A stretch of DNA of 64,000 nt from Patiria miniata. Lineage: Eukaryota > Echinodermata > Asteroidea > Valvatida > Asterinidae. Shown here one piece after another: positions 13,165-25,385 of the stretch. The notes under the pieces are model-generated. The model ran no database searches. It was not told where the DNA came from and saw only the letters and a program-made list of their open reading frames with translations. Both the position numbers and the translations under genes were made by a program. Location of the stretch: contig NW_024037069.1 of NCBI RefSeq assembly GCF_015706575.1, forward strand, positions 38,027,315 to 38,091,314, read 5' to 3'. Every line of letters begins with the position of its first letter. Position 1 is the stretch's first letter.

Positions 13165-13385
13165 ACGCTTACACCATCACCATTTTGTACTAAGAGCGCT
13201 AGCAGAAAAATCCAGTGCTAACCCTGTAAGCACAGCATCCTTAGTCACAGGCCGTATGCATGCGCATAAGCCAAAATTCCCCGCCAACCCATGAAATATG
13301 CTTACCTTAAGCACAGAATTGTCTGCCATAAGCAGGTAAATTTCGCAAACGGTAGGTAAAGCCATGAAATTGGGTCCCGATTTCT
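13165..13385. repeat. Decayed repeat with CTTAAGCACAGAAT and CATGAAATTGGGTCC motifs
   Basis: Recurring GCTTAC/GTAAGC and AGCACAGAAT motifs, together with CCATGAAATTGGGTCC, also occur near 27.4-27.5 kb. They suggest fragments of one abundant repeat. The two stretches agree in motif order only, so the boundaries are loose. Confidence 0.35.
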
Positions 13386-14338
13386 TGCAACAACTCTGAA
13401 AGACTTTTGGTAAACTCTTTAACTTATTCGTTGGATAAAGTTGCACAACCCCAAGAAATACATTTGTAAAACACTACAACTTTTCCACCAATCCACAACA
13501 AGACAAAACTCGTAGAATTGTCAAAACAACAAGGAGTACAATTATTCGTGAACCTTGAAGGGCATACAAAAAGCACACATTGTTAACAGTTACAATTTTA
13601 TATCCATGTGTTTCAACCCAAGCATAATTCGAGTCGTCCATTGAAGGCCTTGTGAGTGCAAGCTAATCCGGTCTGTTCTATAGTTCAAACAGGAATAAAC
13701 CAAACAAAGCCTGGCCCAGCAAAGTCAAACACTGATCAATTTTCAGCCCCCCACGCTGTAACGACTTTTTTGGGACAAAGTTATTCGATGCATTGCCAGA
13801 GCGTGTATGTACAGTTCGTGCGCATGAATAATGCCAATGTATAACCAAGTTTTTCATGAAAGCATTTTACAAAGGCAAATGATTCACTTTTACAAAGCAT
13901 TATAGATCAGTTTTTGAAAGGTTAGTGTAGCCTAGCTAAGATTTTTAGACTTAAAATTTATATTGTTTTCAGCTAATACTCTTCATGTATATGTTCTGAA
14001 AGAGAGCATGTTCAAATTTCCTTAGAATGTTGTCACATGTATACAAAACATCCATGTGCATTCAATCTTACAAAACAAAGAAACGTATTTTAGCCTTCCC
14101 CTCATAAAAATTCATAAAGTTTACTCCCAAAAATTGAACCATTTTCTCACATACTCATTCAATAAATTGGTGCTCCAATGTACAAACAATATGAACCTAG
14201 AAAAAATTCTTTCCATCAATTTGATTTTTTCCTGCAGAGGCCAAACACCTACTGCAGTGCCCAAAAAACCCACAAAATTGAATCAAATCCAAATCAATTC
14301 CAATCAACATCATATCAAATCAAAGGTTTTGACATTAC

Positions 14339-14506
14339 CATGGGTTTCTGTGGCTGCTGGGAGCTGAACACCGGCTGGAATGTCCCGCCGAGTCCATTGG
14401 GCGGACAGTGCGCACAGTAGACAATCTGGGAAGTAGGGGGCGGGACTTGAGAAAACTGAGGGGGAAACTGCTGGGCCATGGGAGGGGGAGGCGCGTTGAG
14501 CATCAT
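14339..14506 (-). CDS. Internal Pro/Gln-rich cassette exon (exon 2) of the same probable Rbfox gene
   Basis: This is a 168-base exon on the minus strand. The acceptor is TTACTCACAAG, preceded by a short pyrimidine-rich stretch and TACTGAT-like branch candidates. The donor is CCCATG|GTAATG. Both ends are phase 0. The 56 residues begin MMLNAPPPPMAQQF and include PPQFSQVPPPTSQ, one CAHC pair, and QPVFSSQQPQKPM. The MAQ-x-PP-QF stretch followed by a proline run resembles the start of RBFOX3 and the matching segment of RBFOX1/2 as I remember them. Because the exon begins ATG ATG it could also act as a first coding exon if transcription began nearby, although the acceptor argues for an internal exon. 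Being a multiple of three, it could be skipped without a frame change. The lone CxxC-like pair is odd for this region and has no recognised domain. Confidence 0.65.
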
Positions 14507-17000
14507 CTTGTGAGTAACGAAACCCGAAGGATCCTCTAAGTATCAGTAAGCAGTGTTGGACTCATCACTGCACGAGAAAGATCCACTCGGATAATTTGGC
14601 TCTGCCGATGTGCCTCTACGTAGAGTAATTGATGTCCTACTGTCCTAGCTGTACACACAGTTTTCCCAGTCGAGCGCTTCTCTACAATGATTGTATTTTT
14701 TCCCAGATCAAGGTATCCGTTACAAATTAGACTCCGAGAAATCTGTGGATTCTGATTAGCGAGGCGCGGTTTTAACCGTTTGCAGAGCATCAGCCGGAGA
14801 GGGAGAAAAACAAAGTGTCTTTTGGAGTCTTGTATTTCAAACTTGGTTTACGTCTCATCCACGAGAGATGATGACTGTGGACAGTTGATGATTGTGGACG
14901 GAGGTGGCCCTTCACGGTCTGGTAATATTAGGCTCCTTTTCCGGCAGTTTTTTTTAATTCCATGTTCCTCCTAGGAATGTAATGATGACGGTAGATTTTT
15001 GAGTACAATGCTCAAATTTTCACAGCTGCTGGCATTTTTTTTTAATGTGAAGTGAACCTTTTTTCCCCACCGCATATGAAATTAAAAAATGTTAGGGAAC
15101 GCTGTGCAAGCTTGGTCCTAGGGCAGCTGCCTCTGAAAATGCCGAAGCAAGGACAGGGCACTGACTATGGAATCTTCACTGATAAGCTATCACTTCCAAT
15201 GAGAAATCCTGCTTGCGGAAGTCTTGTTCCTGTAATCCAATTCAATCTCGGATCAAATTTCATGGCATCGTTGGAAGACCGTTCAAGACAAATTTCAGTA
15301 TATACATGTAGAATGAATGCCTTCTACAAGTACCGGTACATACACGTACATTAATATTGTATGAATCCACGCACACTCTCAGCATCAGAAAAGATAACTT
15401 CCAGTCCATTCGATGTTGTCTGTGTACTAAGTCCACGTCTGTTTGTGTGTCTCTGCTGTTTGAACCACTGGACTTGTATTGTTATGCGCTCCTCCCACTG
15501 TGTAACAAATCTCAGCCAACGGTCACAAACCTGACACCGGCGGTGTGCCACACGCTGGTCTCTTAGCCCAGATTACCAACTCCATGTCGGCAGAACTAGA
15601 CTCTCAGTAAATGCTCCATTGTCTCCTGAGTGTTGTGCAGTGATTGCTTAACGGCAACCCACCCCGTCTCTCTCTCTCAATGTTGTGAAGTCCACACCAC
15701 ATCTGCCTCAAGTACAAGAGGAGCTTAATCTGTCTCGTGGCTTCGTGGCAGAGTAGTTTTTTTTCTCTCTCCCCGGTTCCCCGCCAACTGTTACCTCATT
15801 TGAATAGCAAAGGGATTTATTGATGGGTTAATTGTATCATGTGTCTAAAAGGGAGGGGGGGGGGGTACTGAGACAAACGGCTGTGTGTAGTTCTGTTGCC
15901 ATTCATCCAACAGCCAGTGAGAGTCTGTGTGTACGTATGCGCAGCAGGGCCGGCGACACAGTGTGCAAATTTGAAAAAATCTGGTGAAGCCAACCAGAAG
16001 TAAATATTTAACCAAATCATATCGACCACGTTATACCATCCATTTCGGCGGCTCCATTTGGGGGAGCGCTTCGGCACAAGCATACATCAAGGGATCAGGA
16101 AAAAATGGCTCAGATTCATTGAGCTTTTCCTCTATCACGGAGCTAAGAAAAAGGACCGTCTCTGTAGTATGCTACACTGAAGACTATGAATCAGGAAGTA
16201 GTAAGTGCCACGCTGCATAGGATTAATAAGGAGAGTGACTTTTCTTTTCTTTCCTGTTGGAGGGGATAGACATGATTTGCCAAACAGCTCAGCAAACAGC
16301 CGGCCTGGAACAGATCATTCCTTTATGGGCAACTCCTTTTCCTGGTGAACTCGCAGACCAAACAATAGCTCAGGTCACAGAAGGGGAAAGAAAGGTCTCT
16401 TTCTCCAAGAACGGAATTACAACGCGGAAGATGCTAAGAGATTAAATTCTCGTCAGTGCCAAAGTTCTCTTTGCTGGAAAATGAATTAGATTCACTGATC
16501 TGACTTTTCAAAGGAACTTTAATTTTGAAAACTAATATTTCTTAAATTGTAAATGAAATTGTTGTCCTACATAAAAGGGTTGAATGAATTGAAAACAATG
16601 TGAGATTGACTAAACACAAAATCTCAAAATTCACAAAAATGAAATAGCACTATTACTGTTTTTCTTAAATCAGGTAATAATTAGAAACAAATAAAAACAA
16701 GTTTACTGCTAACTTTGAGTACCCAAAAATTAAGCTCAAATGTTGTTAAGAATGTGGCTCTCTTAAAAAAGTTAGTGTCTAACATTCAGTCGTAGTTGCA
16801 TCTTGTTCTTTGCCTTTGAACAAGATGATGCTAGGAACAAATCATTTTAGCACTCTGATCTTTAAAACTTAATATTAGGTTATTCCATTAATTAAAAAAA
16901 AATATATATGGATTTAACCATTCAGAGCATTATTTTTTCCTGCAAATGCAATGACTTTATAACACAAAAAAGAGAACTTTGCTTTTCACTTTGTTCTACT

Positions 17001-17047
17001 TTTTTCTTAACACAATTATTGTTCCAATTTTTTCTTAACACAATTAT
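17001..17047. repeat. Direct repeat, two copies of a 20-bp unit
   Basis: TTTTTTCTTAACACAATTAT occurs twice, separated by about six bases, in AT-rich intron. Confidence 0.7.
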
Positions 17048-19223
17048 AGAGAAGATTAATGGAAAAAATCTGTTCTATTCAGGATGTAAAAAAAAAGGGA
17101 ACAATGAACGAAGAGAGAGATTACAAAGGATAATGCAGCGCTGATGACGGCCGCAAAAGACATTAAGTGTTCAGACATTTTACACTCCGGCAAAATTGAT
17201 TTGGAAGCTCTCAAGTGGTATTGTGTGAATTCAGGAGTCGTCAAGGCGGCGTGCATTATACCGAGACAAAAAAGGAAGGAGAAACGAATCATGGAAGACA
17301 CTTTGGTAGCGTGACTGCTCAATCAATCGGACAGACCGGACAATTTCATAAAAGGATGGTCCCGAAAAATCAAATTATACAACCGTCAAGACCGATTTAA
17401 AGATGAGCAGTGGAGGACACGTTTAAATGTCTGTCAGATGGGGGGGGGGGGGGGAACAAAAGGAAGGCCGTGGCTTATAGCATGTTTCTTAGGAGTGCTT
17501 TTTGCCGGTTGAGGAGGTAAAGTGAAGAAGGGCATTATGGAAGAGTTTCAAATTTGAATCGGAGAGTTGCTCGTTCAACACGCCTTGCTTGGCTAAGTGG
17601 GGTAGCTGCAGTGAGTGTAAAGTGCAACTGATGCACGAAAATATCAAACCTAAATGTCATATAAATAAATAAATACATGTAAATGGCTAGTCCATTTGAT
17701 TTGATATCAACCGAATATTTGAATAGTTTGTGCCGGTTGGAATATTTGAAAACAAAAAGAAAAAACGCACGTGCACACACTACTGTTACGTTATTTTATC
17801 GTAAAGTTCGGCGCTTTATTTTCAGGTGCCATTTATTTGTTGACGGTGACTTTTTTTGTTGATGGCGGTTCATTGTTCCCATCCTTTTAGCAGGTTGAAG
17901 CCCTGGACAGTTATACAATCTTTACTGCAAAACGCTCCAGCGGCCCATATCGATCGCCACATGCAAATTTTAACCGGCACGCTCTGCATGAAACTTTTGA
18001 CTGGCGCGGCACGTACCGGTAGTTGCTGGCGGCAGTTTCAAATATCCGAATATTCGGTCATCCACATTTTCAATTAATTGAATACTAAATTATTTGAAAA
18101 GAAACAGCCCTAATGTCCACTGTAGTTTTAGAACACTAGTTAATTTTAGAATTTTATGAGGGAAAAATAAGAATTTTTAAGGAAATTTTATATTCTGATC
18201 AATTCACATTCCGTCATTTACACATACCGGTATACCTCACACATTTAAGTTACAAATTCTAAACGTATATTTTGTTTGTCAATTGAACCCACGATTCATT
18301 ACAATGACTTGCTTTCCACATTCATACACATGTACACCTATCTGCATGCATCTTTTGGCAATACATAACCAATTTAGAAAATCAGTAAAAACAATAACGG
18401 TACCGGTATCTCATGAATGAGTGTAACAATTTTCAAGTACCAAAAGTCTGTACTGTAACTTTTCTCTACTTAAAACTCCACTTGTTTGTGTAACTTCCAA
18501 CACAAAGCCACATCTATACACTGTGCAGTACTCCAAGTCCAAGAACAATGCACATTGCACACAAGCAGCAGTTTAACACACACGAGTATTACCAATGTCG
18601 GTCTAAACCCAACAGTTACCACTTTCCTTGCAGCAGTCTTCTCTTACATTTCAATATCAAATTGCCCGGCCGGTAAACAAAGCCGCTGCGAACCAACAGT
18701 TCTGGGTCAGTGTGGATTGTGTCTCTGTAAGCACTGGCCGAGTTCTGAAGGTACACTACACAGGCCTCGTGTTGGCTCAGGGAATTGTGGGACCGTTCCT
18801 CCTCAAATACAGCGCACCTCACTGTCAATAATATGGGGACGGTTTCTTGGAGCGGCGGACAAAAATAGAACAAGGAAACACTGATCTTTGATGTACAGAG
18901 CGCAGTCAGATCAGATGTTCGTCTGTGTGTACATAAATCGTGTCTGTTACTGAAGATGTGGTTACGGATTTGACTTTAGTTGGGGGATCGCTCATGTGAG
19001 TGAAATTGGGAAGCGACAGAAAGGTGTGACTTACCAATGGGTCTTTTAATGCAATTGATACTGTTGCCAGGACAAATTTACTTTACTGTGGCATACACAC
19101 GAACTTGCTCTACGGATTGTCAAGATTTTTACTCTATTTCTCGTAGCAAACAAAACCACTGGAGAACACTGAATTTTATGGATCCATCGGCAAGTATAAA
19201 TAATTTAGTACAGGTGCTAATGG

Positions 19224-19505
19224 AGGAGCGTGGCCTAGTGGTTAGGGTTTATGACTCATGATCAGAGGGTCAGGGGTTTGAATCCAGCTGCTGGCCGTAT
19301 ATTGAGTCCTTGGGCAAGCCACTTCACCCCCACTTGCGTCTCTCCACCCAGGAGTACCGGTACAAATGGGAAGTAACCTGCGATGGACTAGCATCTCATC
19401 CCCGGGGAAGAAAAATATACTCTCAGTCGTTTCATGCTATTGAAACCAGAGATAAACGCCGGCCTGATGGGCCACATTGGCTTGTGACAGACTAGACTTT
19501 TACCT
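19224..19505 (+). mobile_element. tRNA-derived SINE, copy 1, with 10-bp target duplication
   Basis: The head has pol III box A (TGGCCTAGTGG) and box B (GGTTTGAATCC). The body contains CTTGGGCAAGCCACTTCACC and CCACCCAGGAGTA, also seen in the 45.8 kb copy. GTGCTAATGG flanks it on both sides (19214-19223 and 19506-19515). Boxes and body are intact. Confidence 0.7.
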
Positions 19506-19973
19506 GTGCTAATGGGCTAAATCAGAAGTTTACATTTGATCTTTAATGAATCCAATGAATATGCCTAGACTGGAAACCAGACCTCATGAATGAGGACAGG
19601 TAACATGCTCACAGCTACTGATATTTCATTGGTTGCTATATGCAATGTGCCAAGCTTTTCCTGCAATGTGATTGGCCAATTTCACAAGGACAGGTTGATA
19701 TGGAAGAAAGTCTAGTGCCTATGAGTGGTGCAGCATTGCAGCATGTACATGGTACAGGTATGTAGGACCAAATCTTTAAAATTTAGTTCCCCATGCCAAA
19801 GTTCATTGTTGGCAAGAGTCATCCTGATGTGTTTACTAGACTGACTCTATACATGTAGATCTAAGAAATTGAGGCAGTATTCGAAAAAAAAATAATGTCT
19901 GGCATAAATTTGCATAAAATGTGTGCATGATACTATACTCAATAAATTAGACTTATACAAGACATTTGTTTAC

Positions 19974-20051
19974 CTTCAAGCTGGCATGGTGCGCGTGGCC
20001 CAATCGCAAACCAGCACTGCCATCATGCACAACATAGACAATATGATACAT
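19974..20051 (-). CDS. Possible further alternative start exon, 26 codons
   Basis: A minus-strand ATG (context GTGGGATG, G at -3) follows an in-frame TGA. It opens 26 codons and reaches AAG|GTAAAC in phase 0, the same donor sequence as exon 1a. The peptide begins MYHIVYVVHDGSAGLRLGHA and ends ASLK. It lies about 5.5 kb upstream of exon 2 in transcript order and could splice to it in frame. No homologous start peptide is known to me, and frames this short ending at a GT donor arise by chance in 64 kb, so this is only a candidate. Confidence 0.22.
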
Positions 20052-22634
20052 CCCACGTCCGAGCTCCAAGACTCAATCCAAATCTAGAGTTTCAGATTGT
20101 CAAGACGGCCATGTCTCATCATAGCTTGAGACTCCCAACAAAATACCCGACGGATGACGCATCCGATGCTTTCATCAACTCCTCGCTTGGTTTTTAGAAA
20201 TCTTCAATTTTTCATGTCGAGCGTTTACCCGGCTATATTTTATCCCAAATCTAGGCCGCAGACACTCGAGCCAATCATGAACAGTTGCTTCGGATAGTTC
20301 CAGTATTCCAGTTTCGGGAAACAAACACATGAGTTTCCTTGCAGCATACACACAAAAAAATTCTGAGTCATAAATCACACAGAGCTGCCTGATGTCTTAA
20401 ACCTGGGATTGTGGGAATGACAAAATTCTCTGTCAGTCTGGACCTCACAAATTGGCAAAAATCTCCTCCAACTGCAGTGTTTTTGTGTGTGTGGAACTTG
20501 AAGAAAACCAATTTCCTTTTAGCACATATGACCAGTCTCTTTCCTAAACATTGCAAATATGCTTGAACAGCAAAAAAACGTGACGACCCACCTTCAAGAC
20601 ATTTTCACTGGTAGACAAACCACACATGCACACTATCCATACCAGCCCACACTAGCTACCCCCACAGGGTAACACAAGGGTACTTTTTGGGGGCCACCAC
20701 ACACTCATATTTCAAGGGAAATGACCTTTCACCTTTACCCCTAACAACTTTAGTGGCACATGTGCATGGCGGCTAATGTTTCAGCTTGGCCTCTACTCTA
20801 CAGAAAGTCTGTGATATTAGCCTACATGTACATGTACATTACATGTGTCAATGTTTCACGTGTCAGAAACTGTATACATGTACTGATGTACATGTGCTAG
20901 GGTAATCAATTGGAAATCCTGAAATTTGATGCTACAGTCGCTACCATACCTGTATGTCAGCGTTATGCTGTATTCCTTGTCTTCTTCCAATATTTTGCCT
21001 TGAATATTTAGCCTGATTTTTTTTCCATCCACCTCTAAAACATTTTTTTTTATTGACGTCTCTCCACAGGTTTCCTTAGGAAATGTGTCGCTGAGAAATG
21101 ATCAGACGGGTCATCACACATCGAAACTCGGCTGCCGTCACAAAATCAGTGGGATAGAAACCAAAGGAAATTGATCAATTTTACACACACAAAAACAAGA
21201 GCGATCTTTCAACAACGTGACAGCCTGTTCCAGATCCCAAGTCAAACCCAAAAGGATGCATTTGTTTTTTTGTTTTTTTTTTCAAATAAAACAAATGGTT
21301 TCACTGGTAAAGGCCGAGTTTCTTGACTGCTTTTCGTAAAAAATATTCACAACTTAACTGGGCAATGTCCAATGAAAAAGTTGCCTGCCCGATCACCCTG
21401 TGTTTTTTTAACTCAATGTTTGTAACTCAACTTTATATAATTCGAAACAATCTCCACCAAGTGGTTCCAAGTACAAATGTGCATAAAAATCCTTAATACT
21501 CGCGCAGAGAAGCATTAAAAACAGACTCCAGTTGTACCCAAGTTTACTCTCAACACTGTCACAACATTTTTCAAGTTTTTTTTTTTGATGTTGGCATTAA
21601 CATGAAGAACTGCAATTCGCATTAGTAACAGATCACAGACAACTCAGGCAGTGAAGGAGAAGCACATCGACCACGGGAGGGGAAAAGATCGTTCCTTGAT
21701 CAGACCAGGGGACAAGACAGAATGTTGTGATAGCTGTCAGGAACTGAGACTGGGTGGGGGGGGGGAGGGGATTACATCCGTTCCTGATCTGGCAATCCAT
21801 GAATTTGTAATCAGCTGAAACGATGTCAGTCAAGAAATCCGCTCTTTTCACAATTACAGACGAACAGTTCAAAACAGCATGCCAATTAAAAGACACTAAC
21901 ATGATAACAAACAAAAAAAATGGGTTGACATTTTTCACCACATAATGCAGATTTGAAAACGTTGACAATAGTTGTCCTATACATATACTGAACATACTTT
22001 CGCTGAATCTACATGTAATGAAAAAAGTTTGGTTACCTGAAGATTTCAGGCTTTATCTGCCAAAGGCCAGAGAGTCAACACACAACAGGCGAAAAATTTC
22101 ACTTCTAATACACATGTACTTGTTTACATTTGTACTTTATCCTGGGTTCAAATGTTCCCATAAATTACAGTGTTTCTTTCAGTTGATCTGTTAAATATAC
22201 AAGTTACAAATGTATGAGGTCTTAATTTTTTCACCCTAAATTTGGTTATAACTTACTGAATCGCGGACCTGAACTAAATAATAAATTAATTTAATATCAT
22301 ACCTGAGCTACATTAGTTCAAAATTCAGAAATGTCTAATGATACAATGTAAATGAAACTCGTTTCATTTCAAATGATAAATGTCTAAACATTTTTAAGGT
22401 TCCATTTGTTAGCATGACTATTGACCACCACTGAAAAGGGGTTTTGATCAAGTTGGTCATTTAATGACAACATCTTATTAATTTTCAACATTGAACAACT
22501 TAGTTTGTTGTGTCACAGCCTGTATTATTACACACACACAAAATCACTTTGTTTTGTTTTTCAGATATTAAATTGTATTCATGTATCTATAGGACTATGT
22601 TGTTCCCAGTTAGGTTTTCTAAAACTTTGGTAGC

Positions 22635-23161
22635 TTAAAGGGAATGTACAACATTTGCTTTTGCTGCAATTTTCGGAAATAAATGGATTTGGAGGATTTG
22701 TATGATATAGCAAATATTGTTAAAATGACTTGTTTCACGTTTTGGGCTTGTAGATGTTGGAAAAACCAAGAAAACCAATCATGTTCTTGTAGTCTGGTTC
22801 CCCGACCCCACTTAAGATGAAACGGAGCAAATTATAGACTTTTGGGAATTGTAAGGTCAAAGAATCAGTCTAGCAGGCTTGTACCCCTTCACAGGTGTGC
22901 AATCAATTGCAAAGAAAACAATGAATAACTAAAATTTATGAAAAATTAGAAGCAGGTTTTGAAAAAAGCCAGTTTTTTCCAACGCTGGTCGGCTGACCAG
23001 CGTTGGAAAAATACCATTTTTCTTGAGAATTATAGCGCACCAGGAGCCACGATTCTACAGGATGCTTTAGACTGTCATTCCCTAACAATCCAGTAAGGTA
23101 TTTCATGATAATTTGATCGTTTCGTTTTGTGATGTTTGCAAATGTTGTATCTTCCCTTTAA
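22635..23161. mobile_element. MITE, family B, copy 2
   Basis: This 527-bp copy has the same orientation, ends and order of motifs as 6302-6823, with many point differences and a short A-rich insertion. The internal palindrome (22979-23006) is kept with a single central difference while flanking sequence has drifted. It is noncoding. Confidence 0.7.
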
Positions 23162-23643
23162 CAGGTGTACATTGTAATGACTGTGTGTTTATGTAATAGC
23201 TTCTTTTGTTATTTCAACTACAGAGGGCAGTGTGTAACTTTCACAGGGCTACACCATGAGTCACCAGTGCGGCGCTGAGTCCATAAAAGTGTGTCACCCT
23301 TCAAGAACAGAAATCCAACCAACAAACATGCAGCTGGAGCCTGAAGCTGCAAACAAATCTGAGTTTCGGAAATATACATCTGTTCAAGCCCTCATGTCAA
23401 TCAAGGTGTTTGGCAAATAAAGAATAGATAGCAATGTTTGCCTTGTGGTGATTTCAAAACACATCAGGATAGCTTGACAAACATTGGAGGAGATAAGAAA
23501 AAAAGCTGGATACCTGCAACAAAATGTTTTGACACTTCAAAACTGAAACCTACATTGTGGTTATGTTTACTATGTACACTGTATGGTCACTGCATTAAAT
23601 TACATTATACTTGAGTGGTTATGTGTACAATATGAACTGCTGT

Positions 23644-23778
23644 GGTTGGGTGGGGTGGGGTGGGGTTAGTAGGGTGGGTGAGGGGGGGGGAGTTAGGGAG
23701 GGAATGGAACAAGAGGTGGGGCAGGAAACAGAGTTTGGGAGGGGTGGGGATTGGGAGGGGTGGGGGGATTGGGTGGCC
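23644..23778. repeat. G-rich, purine-biased tract
   Basis: GGGTGGGGTGGGGTGGGG-type repeats run through 135 bases with almost no C on the plus strand. The run spacing would permit G-quadruplex folding on this strand. Confidence 0.7.
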
Positions 23779-25327
23779 CTTAAAACTTTTTACCATATCC
23801 TCACAGACTGACATCACTATTAGTAACTGACAGAAAAAGCTCAATGTGCTTTTGTTTTTTTAAATTAGTATGGAAAACTGCTTTTCACTTTTTTTGTTAA
23901 TTTGTATAGCAAAAACTGATTTTGCTTTGTATCAAAGAGTTTAAAGAGTTTAAAATTGTCTCACATTTTGCAATGCAAAAACATGTAAGGGCTATCGCGC
24001 ATAGTAAGTTTCTTAACTTACTAACTTAATTTAAAGTTTTCATTTTGAAAGTCAACTTGAGGCTAAAAACTGGCAAAAAACTTTGATTTGACATTTTCTG
24101 CGCCTATTCACTAATGACATTTTCCGACATCATCCCCCGTCATAATCGGGGTAGAAAATCGTCTAAGTTTAAGTAGCCCAGCTTGCATTGTACAACGTAG
24201 CTGTTCCTTTAAAGGCTCTACATGAGTATCGGCATGCCGCCGAACATTCTTGAGCTGCCCTATGATCTACATCTAGTTGTCATAATCTTTGCAGGATGAC
24301 ATTTCATGACATTTTACACAGGATGGTCCTGATAAACATTGCACGTGCATGTAAACAAGTCATGACTTGGGCTTGGCAAGTCCGCACACAAAAAATCTTC
24401 AAGATTCTCACAGGATAAAAATAGACACGGGATAAAGTTAAGGAGTTCCTTGAATGTAACTATGAACATTACAAATGAGTTGTAAGCTTAGAACACTCAC
24501 ATATTTTTGTAGAGTTTAAATTAATATCAGATTTGGCAACATGTCAAAATCAAGTTTTGAAAAAGGAAATTATAGTTGACCAAATAAAAAAAACCTCTCA
24601 ATTCCCATTTTTATCAGAAATCCCCCCCCTCCCCGGGTATTTTGAATATTTCCTAAAAGTGTTCCAGATTTTCTACTTTTTCCTCAAAATTTTCTGAAAA
24701 GAGGGTCCTTAATAAAACTCAATGCATTCAACCACATTCCAAACTATGCAGACTGCTTAACAAATTATGTGTAGAAATAAGCCTGAATTATTTCCTGTTC
24801 ACATAGTATATGTATTTTAGAGGAAAGAAAATTATGAATAGTTTCAGGTCCTTTTTCATAATTTCCCTATGCCGTAACAGGGGAAAAAAATATAGAAGCC
24901 TGAACCATTTGTTTTCTTTCTCAAAGCAAACGCCTTTGTTGTTTGTACGTAGCAACAAGAACTGCGTGGCAAATGGACTTAGGCTTTCTCAAGACATCTT
25001 AAGATGTTGCCGCGGGAAAACCCTGAATAACAACATGGACCTTCAATTTAGAACCGGCTAAAAAGATAAAGGGGCTTTCTCTTTCTAGGAAATCGCATTA
25101 CGCGGCAGTTGCAGCAGCTTGCTCATAATGGTCAAGGCCACTCTACATTTACGTTGATGTAGAATATTATTTTTCTGATGTATTTGTTCAATTCATTTTT
25201 ACAATCAAATAAAAAAAGAAAAATGTAATCAAATCAAGTAACAGGTAAGTGATTGAACTAACAAAATATGAAAGTCTTAGAAATATTCAACTGGAGACTT
25301 AAAACTAAAATATACCATAAACACATA

Positions 25328-25385
25328 CAATTCAAAACAAAGATCCTGCCTGCTGAATTCAATTCAAAACAAAGATCCCGCCTGC
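25328..25385. repeat. Tandem duplication of a ~31-bp unit
   Basis: CAATTCAAAACAAAGATCC and the following GCCTGC occur twice head to tail, with one base difference and a GAATTC linker. Confidence 0.75.

Larger units (their letters stand above)
1130..14338. other. Intron between exons 2 and 3
   Basis: About 13.2 kb. A GC-richer block lies at 1290-1530, just upstream of exon 3. Repeats are listed separately (1.7, 5.6, 6.3, 7.4-7.6 and 13.2 kb). GC-richer sequence without splice-site support lies at about 4.98-5.45 kb. C/G runs and GGGTGCTG/CAGCACCC motifs occur at 10.2-10.45 kb. A YY1-like CCGCCATCTTG lies near 12.79 kb. I see nothing more in 2.1-4.9, 7.7-10.1 or 10.5-13.1 kb. Confidence 0.55.

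Noticed and set aside
22036-22056. 20-base microexon-like segment between AG and GTAACC (minus strand)
   Set aside because: Not a multiple of three, inconsistent with phase-0 neighbours; splice-like dinucleotides are common.
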